64,000 nucleotides of DNA from Strigops habroptila (lineage: Eukaryota > Chordata > Aves > Psittaciformes > Psittacidae): the NCBI RefSeq assembly GCF_004027225.2, contig NC_044278.2, forward strand, positions 3,596,001 through 3,660,000, given 5' to 3'. A model generated the notes under the pieces. It had not been told where the DNA came from, made no database searches, and was given only the letters and a program-made list of their open reading frames with translations. Of this stretch, positions 50,025-62,300 are shown piece after piece; position 1 is the stretch's first letter; each line of letters opens with the position of its first letter. Position numbers and translations under genes: made by a program.

Positions 50025-50295
50025 CTGGACAGGAGGGACACAGCCCAAGAAAAGAAAGAGAAACATGCATCAGTAGGAGGCAGGGTCACATAGCTTGGGA
50101 ACTGAGGGAAGACAGGCAAGGTAGTGGAGAAGGAGCATTACTCTGCATAAGGGCTTTGAGCTTCCCTTCAAAAACATCGTCTGCTCACATACGTATCCTG
50201 CCCTAAATTGCCAGTGCACCAGGCATATACCCAAGCAGATCTGGTAATTCCTGTTCATGAAAATAATTAGGGGGTAAGAAACAGCCCGCTGCTGA

Positions 50296-50340
50296 TTTAT
50301 TTACATTAATTTTATTTACATTTCATGTTGTTTATTTAAT
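50296..50340 (+). promoter_or_regulatory. Cluster of three forkhead-like motifs
   Basis: TTTATTTACAT occurs at 50296-50306 and again at 50311-50321, exactly 15 bp apart. TTGTTTATTTAAT follows at 50328-50340. All three contain the forkhead core TRTTTRY or a close variant. The region is AT-rich and borders a microsatellite, so the cluster may be compositional. Confidence 0.35.
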
Positions 50341-50354
50341 AACTTCTCTAGAAA

Positions 50355-50466
50355 ATACTATATATTAATACATACTGTATATATAATACATAATAATACA
50401 TACTATATATATTAGGTATATTATGTACACATACATCTAAATACCTAGATAGATATATATAAATAG
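50355..50466. repeat. AT-rich microsatellite-like tract
   Basis: Degenerate TATA/ATAC repeats (ATATATTA, ATACATACT, ATAGATATATAT units) over about 110 bases inside ADPRH intron 1. Confidence 0.8.
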
Positions 50467-53400
50467 AAACAGAAAGGAGGTTTGGAGTATCCCTGACCCG
50501 AGGCAGGGCTAAGTACCTCTGCTTTTTCAGTTGTTCAGCCTCTTTACTGGACCTTTTAAAGGCAGAGACCCCACAAGCTCCCAGGAATGTTTCCCATTGC
50601 ATCACTGGTAGGCAATGTTTTCCCTCTCCCTTGCTGCAGTTTAAGTTTGTCAGAAAGTGATGCGTGTGTTACCTCTCACTGCAGCATGGTCTGCATGACT
50701 GGCTTTACTGTACTTCTCTTCAATAAGCTGAAGAACAACTGTGCTAGGTGAGACCAAAAGTTTGTCCAGCCAACTAGCTTGTCTTCAAACACGGTCACTA
50801 ACAGATAACTATGGAAAGACTATAAAAAATGAGGCAAATACAACGTTCCCCCAAGAAGACCCTCCTGGCTTCCTGCAGACAGAGGAACACAAGCCTGCTT
50901 GAGTCAGAAGACGGAGCCAAAGTGGTGTGTTCAGCTCCTGAACTGGCCTCCTCAGCTTGAACCCATGCATGCCTTCAGACCGCTTCAACATCCCACAGTA
51001 ACCAACGCCTTGATTTGGTTATGCAGAGCACTTCCTTTTGTTTTAAACTGCCATTTGACAATTTCTTTACATTCCCCCCCCCCCCAGTTCTTTAATTACA
51101 AGAAGTAACTTTTCATGCTCCATGCTATTCAGGATTGTACTTTGTCCCCCTTCCTCAGTTTTCTCCTGCTCTGAGCTCATATACCAATCCAATTTTGCCT
51201 CTCTTCTGGTGGGAAGCCAGCCGGCTTCCCCAGAAAAAGACTTTAAAACATGTTTTGAGACCCAAGCACAAATGCTTGTGTGCAAGGAAGAGGAAACAGG
51301 TTTGAAACATTAAATTATCTTTGTTTCTCTTCTACCTTGCCTTTTTCTCCTAGTCTTCTCTTCTGGCCAAATCTGAAATACTTCTTTTCCAGATTAAGGC
51401 TAAATGAAGGGCAGGTTTCAAGCAGCTTCATTTAACTTTTAATGTATTGGACAATGGCAAAAGTGGACTCAAAAAACTAGTCTTTGCCCAACCCCAACTT
51501 GCCCAGCCCTCTCTCAGATACATAGGGTAACGGCAGCGGTTGGCATGCTCTCACACCCAAAATTAGACCATTGCTCCTATACTCTGCTGGGACAGGTAGC
51601 TGATAAACTTGAGGGTGCTCTGTTACATTGAAAGTCAAACTAAACAAAACAGAGTAGCATGGAAGAAGCCTGGTCAAGAAACTTCACCTGACTCTACAAT
51701 TCAATTAACTTTGGTGCAATTTGATCACCATGATCTGGGACCTTGCTCATCACAGGTAGGTACTGCAACAAGTACTCTACAGAGCTCTTCACTTCTGCAC
51801 TTCCATGTATATGCTTGGCAGTAGGATTTGGTATATGGCAGCCTATTTGGCCTGCACATGGCATTTACAGCACCCTTGTAACTGACATACCTCCATATCG
51901 AAACACAGCTTTAAGATTGGCTTCTGAACATAGGCTAAAACAAATAATGGCTGGCTGCTGTCAGTAATAAGCTCACATGCTGCTCTGTCTTGAGCATCTT
52001 TCTTTTGCAACAGTGCTGTTTTATCACAGACTCACTAGATGAGCACAGGACAAAGCCCTCTCTGCAGAGGGAAGGGGTGGACCAGCTCCCCGTGAAGGGC
52101 TGTCTCAAACTGAGAAAGCCGCTTGGTCCTGTGGCTGTCGGACTGTTTGCCCTGCAGCCTCTCGACTGAAATCAGCTTTGAGAATGGAAACAGCCCGTGC
52201 GAGTCTCCCCCACAGGAAAAAGCAGGTCGCAGCCCACGATGTTGGGCCACTTCAGATCTCATGAATTCCCCATAGCATGACCCAGGCATGAACCAGACCT
52301 GTCATTTCACCAGCGTCATCCGTGCTTGCTGTGCTGGCACGCCAGCCTCTCGCCTGACGCTGCTGTCATCTGCCCTGCCCAGTAGATGAGACCTGCTGGT
52401 TTTGCAGTGCCACACAGCCAGCCAAGCCCTGGATCGGTCCAGATGGTTTTGAATCAGGAAATTATGTTCTAGAAATCCAGCAAATCCTGGTTAGGAATGC
52501 TTTGTGCTAACAATAAGAAGCTAAAGGTAACCTCAGGAGGGTGCTGATCTAAGGAAAGAAGAAATACAAGCAAAAAGCGGTGCGTGAAGAAAGACAACCT
52601 TAAGAAGTTGGACACTATTCCCGGAATAGGCTTCCACTCCACTCATTTAGACTCTTCATGAGCACAGACAGTAACAGTTGGTGGGGATCAAACAATACAC
52701 GTAAAAAAGGTGAATTAAACCAACCACATAGTGGTAAGTAATTCCACACACTTGGACCAAAAGGCAGAGTTCTGAAGCAGGTGGTTTCCTGGAGAACTGT
52801 GGAGGCAGATGCAGTTGTACCATGAGAAAAGAAGCATGCCCATGCTTGTGTCAATTCATTGGCTTTGTTAGCTGCAAAGAACAATGAATCTGGGGCTGTG
52901 GCACACCACAAATAGCGATAACGGATACAGAGATTATCTTATCACTGAATTAAGACAATGAGCTCTCTCCTGGGGACCCTGCGTGGCTGTCTGGTGACTC
53001 ATTATGTTGTGGGAATCCCTTTGTTACTTCAGGTTTTGGTTTTCAGGTCTGGACTCCCTTGTGTGGGTGAGCAATGTGACTTTCCCCCACCGTTCTGGGG
53101 AGTCTCATCTCTGTTGAGTGAAAGTTGCAGCAGCAACTTTCCATTCTCAGCCTTAAGGGCTACAATTCCCCAGCAAGTACTTGCTTTGGCCCCAGCAGCA
53201 TCACCGTGGGTTATGTTCTCACTTAAAATCCATTTACTCTGAACTGCCAAAAGAAGTTATTGACATCCAACTTGTACCATTAGGATTGACCAGTATGGCA
53301 TGGAGACTGCAGTCAGGTTTTCAGGACACGGATTAGGTATTCCCTTTGTAGTACGTCAGTGGGCATTAAACTGTGAAGTGTCAGGATTTATGCTCTCAGA

Positions 53401-54622
53401 GCTGAGTGCCTTTCCTGCGGCTGCAGCAGGAGCACTCCAGAATGCTGTTGAAAGAACATTCCCAGCAGATGTCCATTTTTGTCACATTATTTTCCCTAAG
53501 ATTTTACAAGGTTAAGTGTTCATGGACCCACTAAAGAAGTTGCATTTCTTTCTTTAGCTAGAGAATCTGATCTTTCGTTGTCACTCCGATTAGTGTACGT
53601 ACCAAATTCACTTTAAAATCCTTCACTTCCAAATGGGCACTGCTTTTGGGCATATTGCAGCTCGGTTACTCACAGAAGGACTGCAGCAGATGTGCTATTA
53701 TCCTTGTCTGTTAATTACTAACATTTATGTTTTAGGTTCTCCTTTTCATCTCAGGTTTTAGTCTCGAAGCTGAGCTAGTGGAGGCAAAAACAGCTTCCAG
53801 GTGCTGTCTCTTTGCCAGCTGTGGTTAGTCCACCTTTGCAGACCTCAGCTGGGGGAACTAAAAGCAGCTCCTTTGCTAAGACAGCAGTGAGTTTCTCAGA
53901 AGTTTAACCTGCTGACTCCCGCTATCTTGGCAAGCATCATTTCCCCTTCCTAAATATTTTACTAATTAGGCCACTCCAACAACTGAAACTGTGTTAAAGA
54001 ATACTGATAGTTTACTTCTTTACAGGAGGGTAGGAGGTTACTGTGGAAAGCTAAGCAGAATAAATTCCTGCTCAAGTTTCCAACCTGGTTTACCTTGGAA
54101 ATGCACAGCTGTCGCACTGTGCTCAGTGGTCTTAAAACAGCAATGCAGGATTTGGCCTTTCCCATGTTTAATGTCAAGCCAGAACATTCTTAATATATTC
54201 TGGGCACTTCAAATAGGCCATTTCTTTTTGATGTATAAACTTTGCATAGGATTGAGAGTTTCCTGGATACTTCACACTGCCTGCACTCCTCAGATTGGAA
54301 GCCCAGCCTTAGTAGCTCCAATTTAACAGAAGCATCCAGAAAAGGCTGGGCCATGAACACAGAGATGGGGAAGAGCTGGGTTAGCAGACCTGGGTGAAAT
54401 AAGAACTACAGGAATATGTAGTATATGGCTTGGCTACTGCAGCCTGTCAAGATGCCCTTCCTGAATGCTGCCGCACACTGCCAGTCCCTGCTGCCTGTGA
54501 CCCAAACTTAGCACAACTGTGGCAAGAGCGGTAGTACAGAGTTCAGGCAATACAAATGTGGCCTGAATACCCTGCCGCAGAAATCAGGCGTGCAGAGGTA
54601 GCCAAAAGTAGACTTTGGGTTT

Positions 54623-54635
54623 AATAAACTTTATT
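54623..54635. terminator. Back-to-back poly(A) signals in ADPRH intron 1
   Basis: AATAAA on the plus strand at 54623-54628 and TTTATT (AATAAA on the minus strand) at 54630-54635. Read on the minus strand the context GGAATAAAGTTTATTAAACC resembles a true mRNA 3' end. It could allow early termination of ADPRH after coding exon 1. Confidence 0.4.
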
Positions 54636-55135
54636 CCAAGCAAGGATCTTTGTGCCTTTGAATATACTTTATGTGTAATTTATTACAAAAAGTTCTTTGT
54701 TAATTCTCTGTTTATATGTGTTGCTTTAGCATAGCATCGCAGGGTGTGCATTATACGTGGTTGAATTTGCCTTTTTCGTCCTCTGAGTGTAAGAAAAGAC
54801 ACATCCGTGGCGCAAAAGCCATCATGCTTCCCCTGAGTGCAAGGTCAGGCCTCAAACTTGCCTGTAAGAATGTTTTGTTGATGTAGGCAGAACACTATCT
54901 TTTTTTATCTAGTTCAGAGAAGCCCAAACCACTTCAGCTTGCCTTATTCTGTTCTCTCTAGTTCATCCTGAAACAGGTACTCAGTGTGGAAAACCCTTTG
55001 CCTTTTCATGAAATACAGTTAATGCTATAAACAGCCAAAAGCGGAGCCAGGGCCAGCCTCAGTTCCAAGCTGCAAGAAAAGGAGAGAAATTAGTGAGAGC
55101 ACAGCCCTGCCCAGGCACCATTACAGCAGGCTTAC

Positions 55136-55433
55136 CTGGAGCTCTGCCCTTCATATCATTCATGCACTCCTTGTAGTTCCTTGCAATCAGGGAATAGAGA
55201 TGTGCTAAATTCGGGTTTTTCCCGGCAGCTACCAGGGCTTCGGCCGTGGCCAAGTGCATCACCGTATCATCACTGACTTTCCAACCTTGGATGCTCAAGT
55301 TGCCGATTCCCCCCATCTCCGCCAACTCCTTGTGGATGGCCGGGCCACTCCGCATGAACTCCCATTGCCCGTTCCTGTAGCCCAGCGTGTCACCAACTGC
55401 ACTCAGCACCATCGACGCCACATAGTTTTCCAT
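55136..55433 (-). CDS. ADPRH: ADPRH coding exon 1 (N-terminal part of ARH1)
   Basis: Starts at the ATG at 55431-55433 and encodes residues 1-99 plus one base, ending at the donor GTAAGC (phase 1) below 55136. The start is chosen because it gives Met-Glu-Asn-Tyr-Val, aligns with the family N-terminus and places the conserved Ser-Asp-Asp-Thr at residues 54-57. Asp55 and Asp56 are thus in exact register with the known metal-binding pair of ARH1. The block Ser-Ala-Val-Gly-Asp-Thr-Leu-Gly-Tyr near residue 11 is also typical. With exons 2 and 3 the full protein is 348 residues with no break, so the enzyme is predicted to be active. Paralogs ADPRHL1 and ADPRS (ARH3) are less likely given the Arg-Met-Thr-His-His-His block and the numbering match. 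Confidence 0.96.
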
Positions 55434-55482
55434 TGCCTCAGGACATGATTTTTGCCCCAGGACTGCTTTAATGCAGAAAACA
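55434..55482 (-). other. ADPRH: ADPRH 5' UTR part joined to coding exon 1
   Basis: Forty-nine bases between the ATG and a strong acceptor on the minus strand (TCTCTTCTTTTTTCATAG just above 55482). Another acceptor, AAAGCAG, at 55463-55465 is possible but has a poorer pyrimidine tract. Confidence 0.55.
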
Positions 55483-55949
55483 CTATGAAAAAAGAAGAGA
55501 GGGAGGTAGTATCTTGCCCAGTTGAGGATGAGCCTCCACTGCTAAGCTCCAGCAGGCTGGATACCCAGCCTAGCGCCTGCGCCTCCTTTGGAGGACAACT
55601 TCAAACCAGATGCTGCCCCAGGGACCTCTGGCCGCCTGGGTAGGTGCGTGGCAGCCCATGGCCATGGGCAGCTGGCCATGTTCTCCCTGGGATTGTGGCA
55701 GCAGCCCAGGATGACGCTGCTCGTCATAGCTGGGCCACTGACAAGCAAAGGCGAGCCTGCAGGAGGATGGGCAGGTTGTATGAGTGTACCCATGCCCACC
55801 GCGCTTCTGAGCGCAGGGGCAAGGAGGCGAGATCAGCTCCCAGCACCTTTCCTGCCCTCGGGACAACGTGAGGCTGAGCTCGGTCAGCTTTAGCCAGGCA
55901 GTAAGCAGCGGGTCCCCCGGCAAGCCTTGCCCTTGCCCCTCGATCCCAG

Positions 55950-56370
55950 CGGGTACTTCCAGCGATGTCCCCCCCCCCAACCCCGCTCCTCCCCAGGGCT
56001 CGCTGCGCCACACGGCGAGGCCCGAAGCAGGGAAGGCCGCCGGGGCCGCCCCCCGGCCGCAGCGGTACTTACAGCGCCACCCCGGCGAGCAGCGGCGGCC
56101 GGGGCCTGCCCCGCCGCGGGAGCTGCGGGCGGCTCCGCGGGAACATCCGCAGCGGCGGCGGGGGCTGAGGGTGCCCGTCCGAGGTGCCTCCGCCCGGCCC
56201 TCCCCTTCCGCGGCTGCCCGGGGCGGCGCGACCGGCCCGGCGGCGGAGGCTCCTCCTCGGCAGCCGCCGGGCCCGGGGTGCCGCTCCGCACGGCCAGGCT
56301 GTCCCCGGCGCGGGCGGAGGGTCCGGTGCCCGGGGCCGCAGAACTCGGGAGGGAGGCGGGTGTTTTCGGT
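55950..56370. promoter_or_regulatory. ADPRH: CpG island promoter of ADPRH
   Basis: A block of very high GC and many CpG dinucleotides, unlike anything else in the window. It sits about 0.5-0.9 kb upstream of the ADPRH start codon. A C-rich run at about 55969-55994 could form a G-quadruplex on the minus strand. No TATA box was noted, as expected for a housekeeping-type promoter. It may fire in both directions, but no plus-strand gene was identified. Confidence 0.8.
56073..56360 (-). other. ADPRH: Probable noncoding first exon of ADPRH
   Basis: A consensus donor GTAAGT on the minus strand at 56067-56072 lies inside the CpG island and would splice to the acceptor above 55482. The 5' end is not defined by the sequence and is given only as the island edge. 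Confidence 0.45.
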
Positions 56371-59300
56371 TGTCTCTGCAATGGGCAGTGGTGCTGCTGT
56401 ATCTCGAGGTGCCAGGTGATCCCATTGCCGTGCTTTATCCTTTGTTTTTAATGATGGTGGTGGTTAGGTGGCTGAGGGCGGCTAGTGAATGGGCAAGGAA
56501 GGGACAGCAGCAGGAAGCAGGAGCAAGAAGCAGGATTGAGGACGGCTGGGGTTGCGTTTTGCAGAGGCTGAACCTGCTCACCGAGCGGTGGTCACTTGAC
56601 ATGCTGCACAGCAGGTCTCCAGTTCACCCCAGAAGGTACCAACCAGTGCCTTTTCCATGAAGGGACACCCCCCTCCAGCCCCGCTTCCCCGTGCCTGTGA
56701 AAGAAAGCATTGGTAGTTTCTGAGCTGGAGCCCTGGGGGATTTCAGGGCAATCATAAATGTAGCGCTGGGCCAGAGCAGAGTCCCTGGGGAATTTGGGGG
56801 CAAGTGCGAGCCGGGGGGCTGGAGCGGGGCCCTGGGGGATTTCAGGTAGCTGAGAGTGCAGGGCTGCCCGGGAGCATCACCCGGGTGGCTGCCGTGGTTC
56901 GGTGTGCCGTGCACGGTCAGGCATCTGCTGCTGCTCTGCACTCTGCAGTGGAGTTTGAGAAGAAGCTGATAGAGATACTAGGAAGGAAGTGGGAAAAGAG
57001 GCAGCTGGTGTCTTGGCACTGCCAGCGGTGCTTGCTGGCGTTTTGTGCTTCTCCTCTTCATTTTGTTTTATATAGAGCAGCTCTGAATTTACTCAAGTTC
57101 GCGCAGTGCTTAAAAGCAAAGCGGGATTTTTCTCTCCTAAGGATTGGGCCTGTGAGAGGGAACACTCCCGCCCCCTGCTTTTGGCTGGCTATCTATGAGA
57201 AACGGCTTCTGCTGCAGCCTGAATAGCAGAGGAGCGGAGAGGAAAGTGGCAGGGTTCCCCAAATAGACAGGAAGACGGGAGAACGCCTCTGCATCAGCAA
57301 GAAATGCCTGCAGCACTGGCATCTTTGTATCCATCCTTGTTTCCTGGTTCCTGGGCTCTTTCAGCTTCCTAAGAACTGAAACCAAGATGCACAGTGCAGT
57401 TAAGTGACATCTGAGATACCACAGAAAAACATCAAGCGCTCCTTGCTGACAGACAGTGGACGATGACCCAGCAGCAAGAACCATCGGCAGGAGCCTGCAA
57501 ACTTGGGGTGGGGATTGCAGCAGCCTTCAGTCTTGAGTGCACGCACTGATCCCAAAAGGATCTCCTTGCATGAGTCCCACAGCGGGTGAGGAGTTCACTC
57601 TCCATCAGGGAGTGCCTCCTCAACATTGACACGCTCCGTGGTGCTGTGAGGCGGGCACAACCAGCCCCCCTTTGCAAGGATGGCCTTCTGGTGCTGAGCC
57701 ATGCAAAGAGTTAAAGACTCACCATGTGGCACCTTTCTGGGGGTTTTGTTGTATCTTTTTGTTTAATGATAATTTAGGCTGCGGTGGGCCAATGGCCAGG
57801 ATATGCCTTCTGGAAAGTACCCCCTTGGAGCAGCTCGCTAACATGTCCCTGCCATGTGTTGGACAATGTGGTTAGCACTCAAATTCAGAATTTTCCTCTA
57901 TATTCATCTGTAAAAAAAGGGTAATTCTTTCTGACTAAAACAAAAATGTGCCTTTCTAGGTAAGTCCAGGGTTGAGGGCTCCTATTTGGAGGGCTGTGAA
58001 GGCTGGCACTGCAGCACTGGAGCTACGTCGTGGTGTAGACCCAGTGGAACATTGCTTCGGAACTACATGAAGCCTTCAGGTCCAGAAGACTTGGGAGAAG
58101 GTGAACATTAAAAATGCACAATGCACCCTCTTAAACATGACAGTGCCCCTGTTCTAGATCCTACAGCTGTCCCCGAAATGGGACTGCAAGGTAACATCTG
58201 GAATTCTCATTTTTCACCTCTCCTGTTCATCTTCTCTTTGCCACCCAGGTTCAAAGGTGACTTTCTGCAGGATCTTTTGGGGCCCTCAGCCGTGTTCATT
58301 TGGGACCAGTGCCAACCTCTTGACAGTCTTTCATTCTTTTAATAGCACTTTCTTCTCTGTAATGACAACAGGCATTTTTTTTTGAGTGGGGAATATTTCT
58401 GGGCTTACCCTAATTCTCAGTCCCCAGGTGCATGTCTGTCTTTGCCAGTGGCCAGTAAATAACAATACACCATAAAAGGGGCATTCAAAACAGGGGCAGC
58501 AAGCACCACGTGAGGTCTGCCTGGGACCTGGCTGGCTTGCTGTGAGGAGCCTGGGCAGCGATTGCTGGTGAGGCAGCGGTGCATGGCCCCACATGAGCAT
58601 GTGAGGGGAACATTCACCCTTGCAGGATGCTCGGGGCTGCTGCTCTCGCTCCGGCTGGGTGTTTGCAGCAGGGGATGGGCACCCAGCAGCAGTGGGTGCT
58701 GCTGGCTCTGTGCTTCCTTTGCCCTAGGCGCAGCAGGGGCTTGCTAACGTTGGTGGTGTGGTGATCCTCACTTCTTGCCTGCCTTCCAGTGTTAACACTG
58801 GACTTCGGCCCTCTTGTTCAAGAAACCAGACTTCATTGTAGAGATATCCACCTCTTTCTTTTTCAGGCTTGCCTCCTTCCACAAACTGTCGCAGAGCAGG
58901 TCCAGCTCACTGCCCGGGGTGAAAAGGAAACAGTGGAAAATCAGTGTGATCTGTTCATTGTGGCACCGAGCACTCTCCTCAGGATGCTTCCAAAAGCCCT
59001 CTGTAACACGGGTTTTAAAAGAAAAATTAAAAAATTGCAGCACACCCCCCTCCCCCCGAGTCTGTTTCAAATAGCCGTAATTCTGCAGGGGAGAAGCTAA
59101 GCAGGATAATTGCTTTACCACAGAGAGAGGCACTGCAATGCCAGCCTGGGACAACCAGCAAGGTCAGTGACACAGGGAACATCTGGGTGAGCTGAAGACT
59201 GTGATCACCTCTCCGCATACAGCCAAAGGAACTGCAAACTCATGTTTACTGCCCCTTTATCAGGTTTATAGCGAGCATGTTGGTAAACAGCAGTGTGAGG

Positions 59301-62300
59301 GGACAGGGACCTCTCGAGCCTGGGGACATGAGTGAAGCAAGCCCAGCTGTCTCCTGTGGACCTGGCGTTTGGCTCGAGCGGTGGATCTCGGTCCAGGGCT
59401 GGCAGGCCAGTTGCTCCTTGATGTAAATCAAGTGACATTTTCATTTTCAGTTGTGTGCCAGTGCTGGCACTGTGTTCCTCACCTGCAGGGTGACAGCCTG
59501 CTGTCTGTCTGGTGACCTGCGTTGCTGTCCCTTCTGCCACTTTCTTTCCATGAGCTGCTGACAGTTGCATCCATGTCCTTTCTGAGCATATCGGAGCAGG
59601 GGGACTGGGGCAGCCCATCAGAGAGGTGTCATGCCTGCCCATCAAGCCTGCCTTTCAACCACTGTCAGCCACCAGCAGGCTAAATTTGGAGGTTCTTGGC
59701 ACTTGCCAATGAAGGTAAGCCCTAGCGGGATGTGGTGGGTTGAACGTGGCCAGATGCTTGGTGGCGGGAGGGGAGGAGGTTTCATCCTGGTATAGGTTTT
59801 AAAACAGTGATGCTCTTCCTGCATTGCAGAAGCAGCAATGTTTAAAGTGTTAAATGTGCTTTCTGCTTTGAGAGCAGGTTTCTCCTTTCTGTGTGAAAAG
59901 ATACAGTCTGGGGAACATAATTGCAGTCCATGCTGTAGAAAATATATGTCAAGTACAAAGAATATGAAGAACAGCCCCAGGAGAGGGAGTTCATCCTTCT
60001 GGGTCAGGAAGCACAGCGCATCTTGCAGTCCCAGCCATAGCTCTGCTGAGGCTCCTGGTGTTGAAACAGCAGCAGATGTGGCCAAGCACATGTGGTTCAC
60101 ACAGGCAAGGTGTGCTTCCACACTACAGCAGAGGCAAATTAACTACTGGGTTCCTCCAAAAACTACTGCTCCTTCTCTTTCCCATCAGCTTTCCCTGATT
60201 CCAGCTGCATGCATCCACCTCCTGTTATGAGGGTCATCTGCCTGCAGCGTAATGCCCATTTGGCCCTCAATCCTGCCGAAATAGAGTTAGGCAAAGGTTA
60301 GAAGTAGTGTAAAAATAAGGGTGAGAAAGGAACCAGGCTGGGGAGTAGGGTCTCCTCTTTCTTCTGCCAGCAAGCTGCAAGTGTGTTCAAGCTGTCTAAG
60401 GAAATCACAGGTTGTGATGAGGCATGAGAGCTAAACTGAGGGACAAAGAGCTGGAGGCACTACCTGAGGTCTGGGGAAGCAGGTGGGAGGGCATGATGTT
60501 CAGAAAGTCCCATTAGCTTATTGGGGAGCACTTAAAGCACCAGGACCTGCCAGGCTGGAGGGTGACTTGCCTCAGCTCGAATGACTGAAACTGAGACTAA
60601 GCAAAATCCTAGGTATGATAGGTTAGGAAAAGCCCTGTGGTGGCCTTGAGTTATGTGATTGGGTGGTTATTTTCCAGCACAGGGGTTTCTCTGATGCTGG
60701 TTGTGACCTGAGCCTTCTCTCCTGTCTTTCTCTTCTGGTTGTTTCTTCACCAGCTCCCTCTAAAACTGCTGTTCCTGGGAATGACTCCTATTTCTGACCA
60801 TATACCAAAAGGACAAAGGGGCATGAGAATTAGTGGGAAATTGCTTAGGGACAGCAAAACATGACATTTGAAAGGTTACTTCTTCATTCGATTCTTCATG
60901 AATTGGATTTCAGAGAATTGGGAAGTGCTCGTGTGTGACAGAAGAGGAACATATGAACAAGACCACTGAATGCTCTGTTTTATCCTTTAGTCTGTCAAGG
61001 CTTAAAAATATCTGGCTTCTTCCTTTCTGTTCTCCCGCACTTTGATGCAATTCAGTGGTGACTTTGCCTTGATGCTTGGAGAAGGCGTCCTGGAAGGAGG
61101 AGTGGGAAGGTGTTGCAAGCACATCAGCTGCTGGCCTCCCCTCTTCCAGCTTCACATTCACCCGTGCATGTACCCAAACTCGCAGGGGAATGAAGCCTTT
61201 GAAGGAGGACACCAAGGACACTGTTGTGCTGTGGTTAGTCCACTGGTGTGTTCCCACCATGGCCCTGGTCTGGCAGAAAGGTCAGGAAAGCTCTTGACAA
61301 CAATCACTAGGCAAAGGAAGTTGCTAACTGTGAAACCCTCTTGTTCTTAAAACTGAGACAGCATTTGAGATCTGGGAGGAGATCTGTCACCTGCCAGGTA
61401 GGTGGCTGCACAAAGCTGCAAGACATTGTAAGATGATCTGGTTTGGGGAAAAAATAAACATATTTGATTGGCGATATATGTCAGATCACATGTTGTCAAA
61501 AGTCAGTTGAGAGTTAAGAAAATCACAACTCCAGGAGACAGAGAGAGGTGTTGGAATAAGGATGCTCCCCCTCTTGTAGGTCCCATATTGCTGCAATCCA
61601 TACCCTGCCAATGGCAGCAGTTCTGCACCACCTCCAAGCACCACCTTCTGCTTGGAGCTCAGGAGAAAATAACACTTGCACTTTTGTTCTGTATTGAAGA
61701 CCCCTTCCCTGTGCCCTAACCCAAACCTTCAGCAGCAGGAGCACAGGACAGCTTCTTGTTTGACATGGATGTGACAGGAGCATGAGCTCAGGGGTGAGGC
61801 TTCAAGTCAGAGCAGGCATTTGCTGGGTGTGGGGAATGTGTTGGTCTCTGGTCTGTCAAAGCCACCATCGTGCTGGAGTAGCTGGGGAGCTGTAAAAGAC
61901 AGAGGAGTGTGAGGTCTTTTTGCATGCTGTTCAGTCATCTGCTTACACTGGGACTGGTGCTTGGGAAGTGGAATGTCGCTTGTCCCATCCTCAGTCTCCA
62001 GAGCCTTCTCATTGTTTTCCACTGAATATCCCTGACATGGAGCTGTTTTAATGTAACCTAGCCGTGTGTGGCTTAAGTTGTCTTGGCTGCGATAGGAAAC
62101 CTGTGAGGCCATGCTTGGACTGACACAAATGTTCCAGCCGTAAACTGGTATGAGGAACCTGCAGGCGCCTTGTGCTGTTGCCAGGAGGAAGGAAACCAAA
62201 AGAGCTGATTGTACTCCTTGTTGAAAAGGGGGTGGTTGTTTCTGTGGGTGATAGTAGAGGAAAACGAGGGGCAACATAATCCTCAAGTTCAGGAACTGCC

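Larger units (their letters stand above)
50025..55135 (-). other. ADPRH: ADPRH intron 1 between coding exons 1 and 2
   Basis: A 5.1-kb phase-1 intron on the minus strand, donor GTAAGC and acceptor CTGTCCAG. It includes three forkhead-like motifs (50296-50340), an AT-rich microsatellite (50355-50466), a poly(C) tract at about 51076-51086 and back-to-back poly(A) signals at 54623-54635. No coding exon was found in it. Confidence 0.85.
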
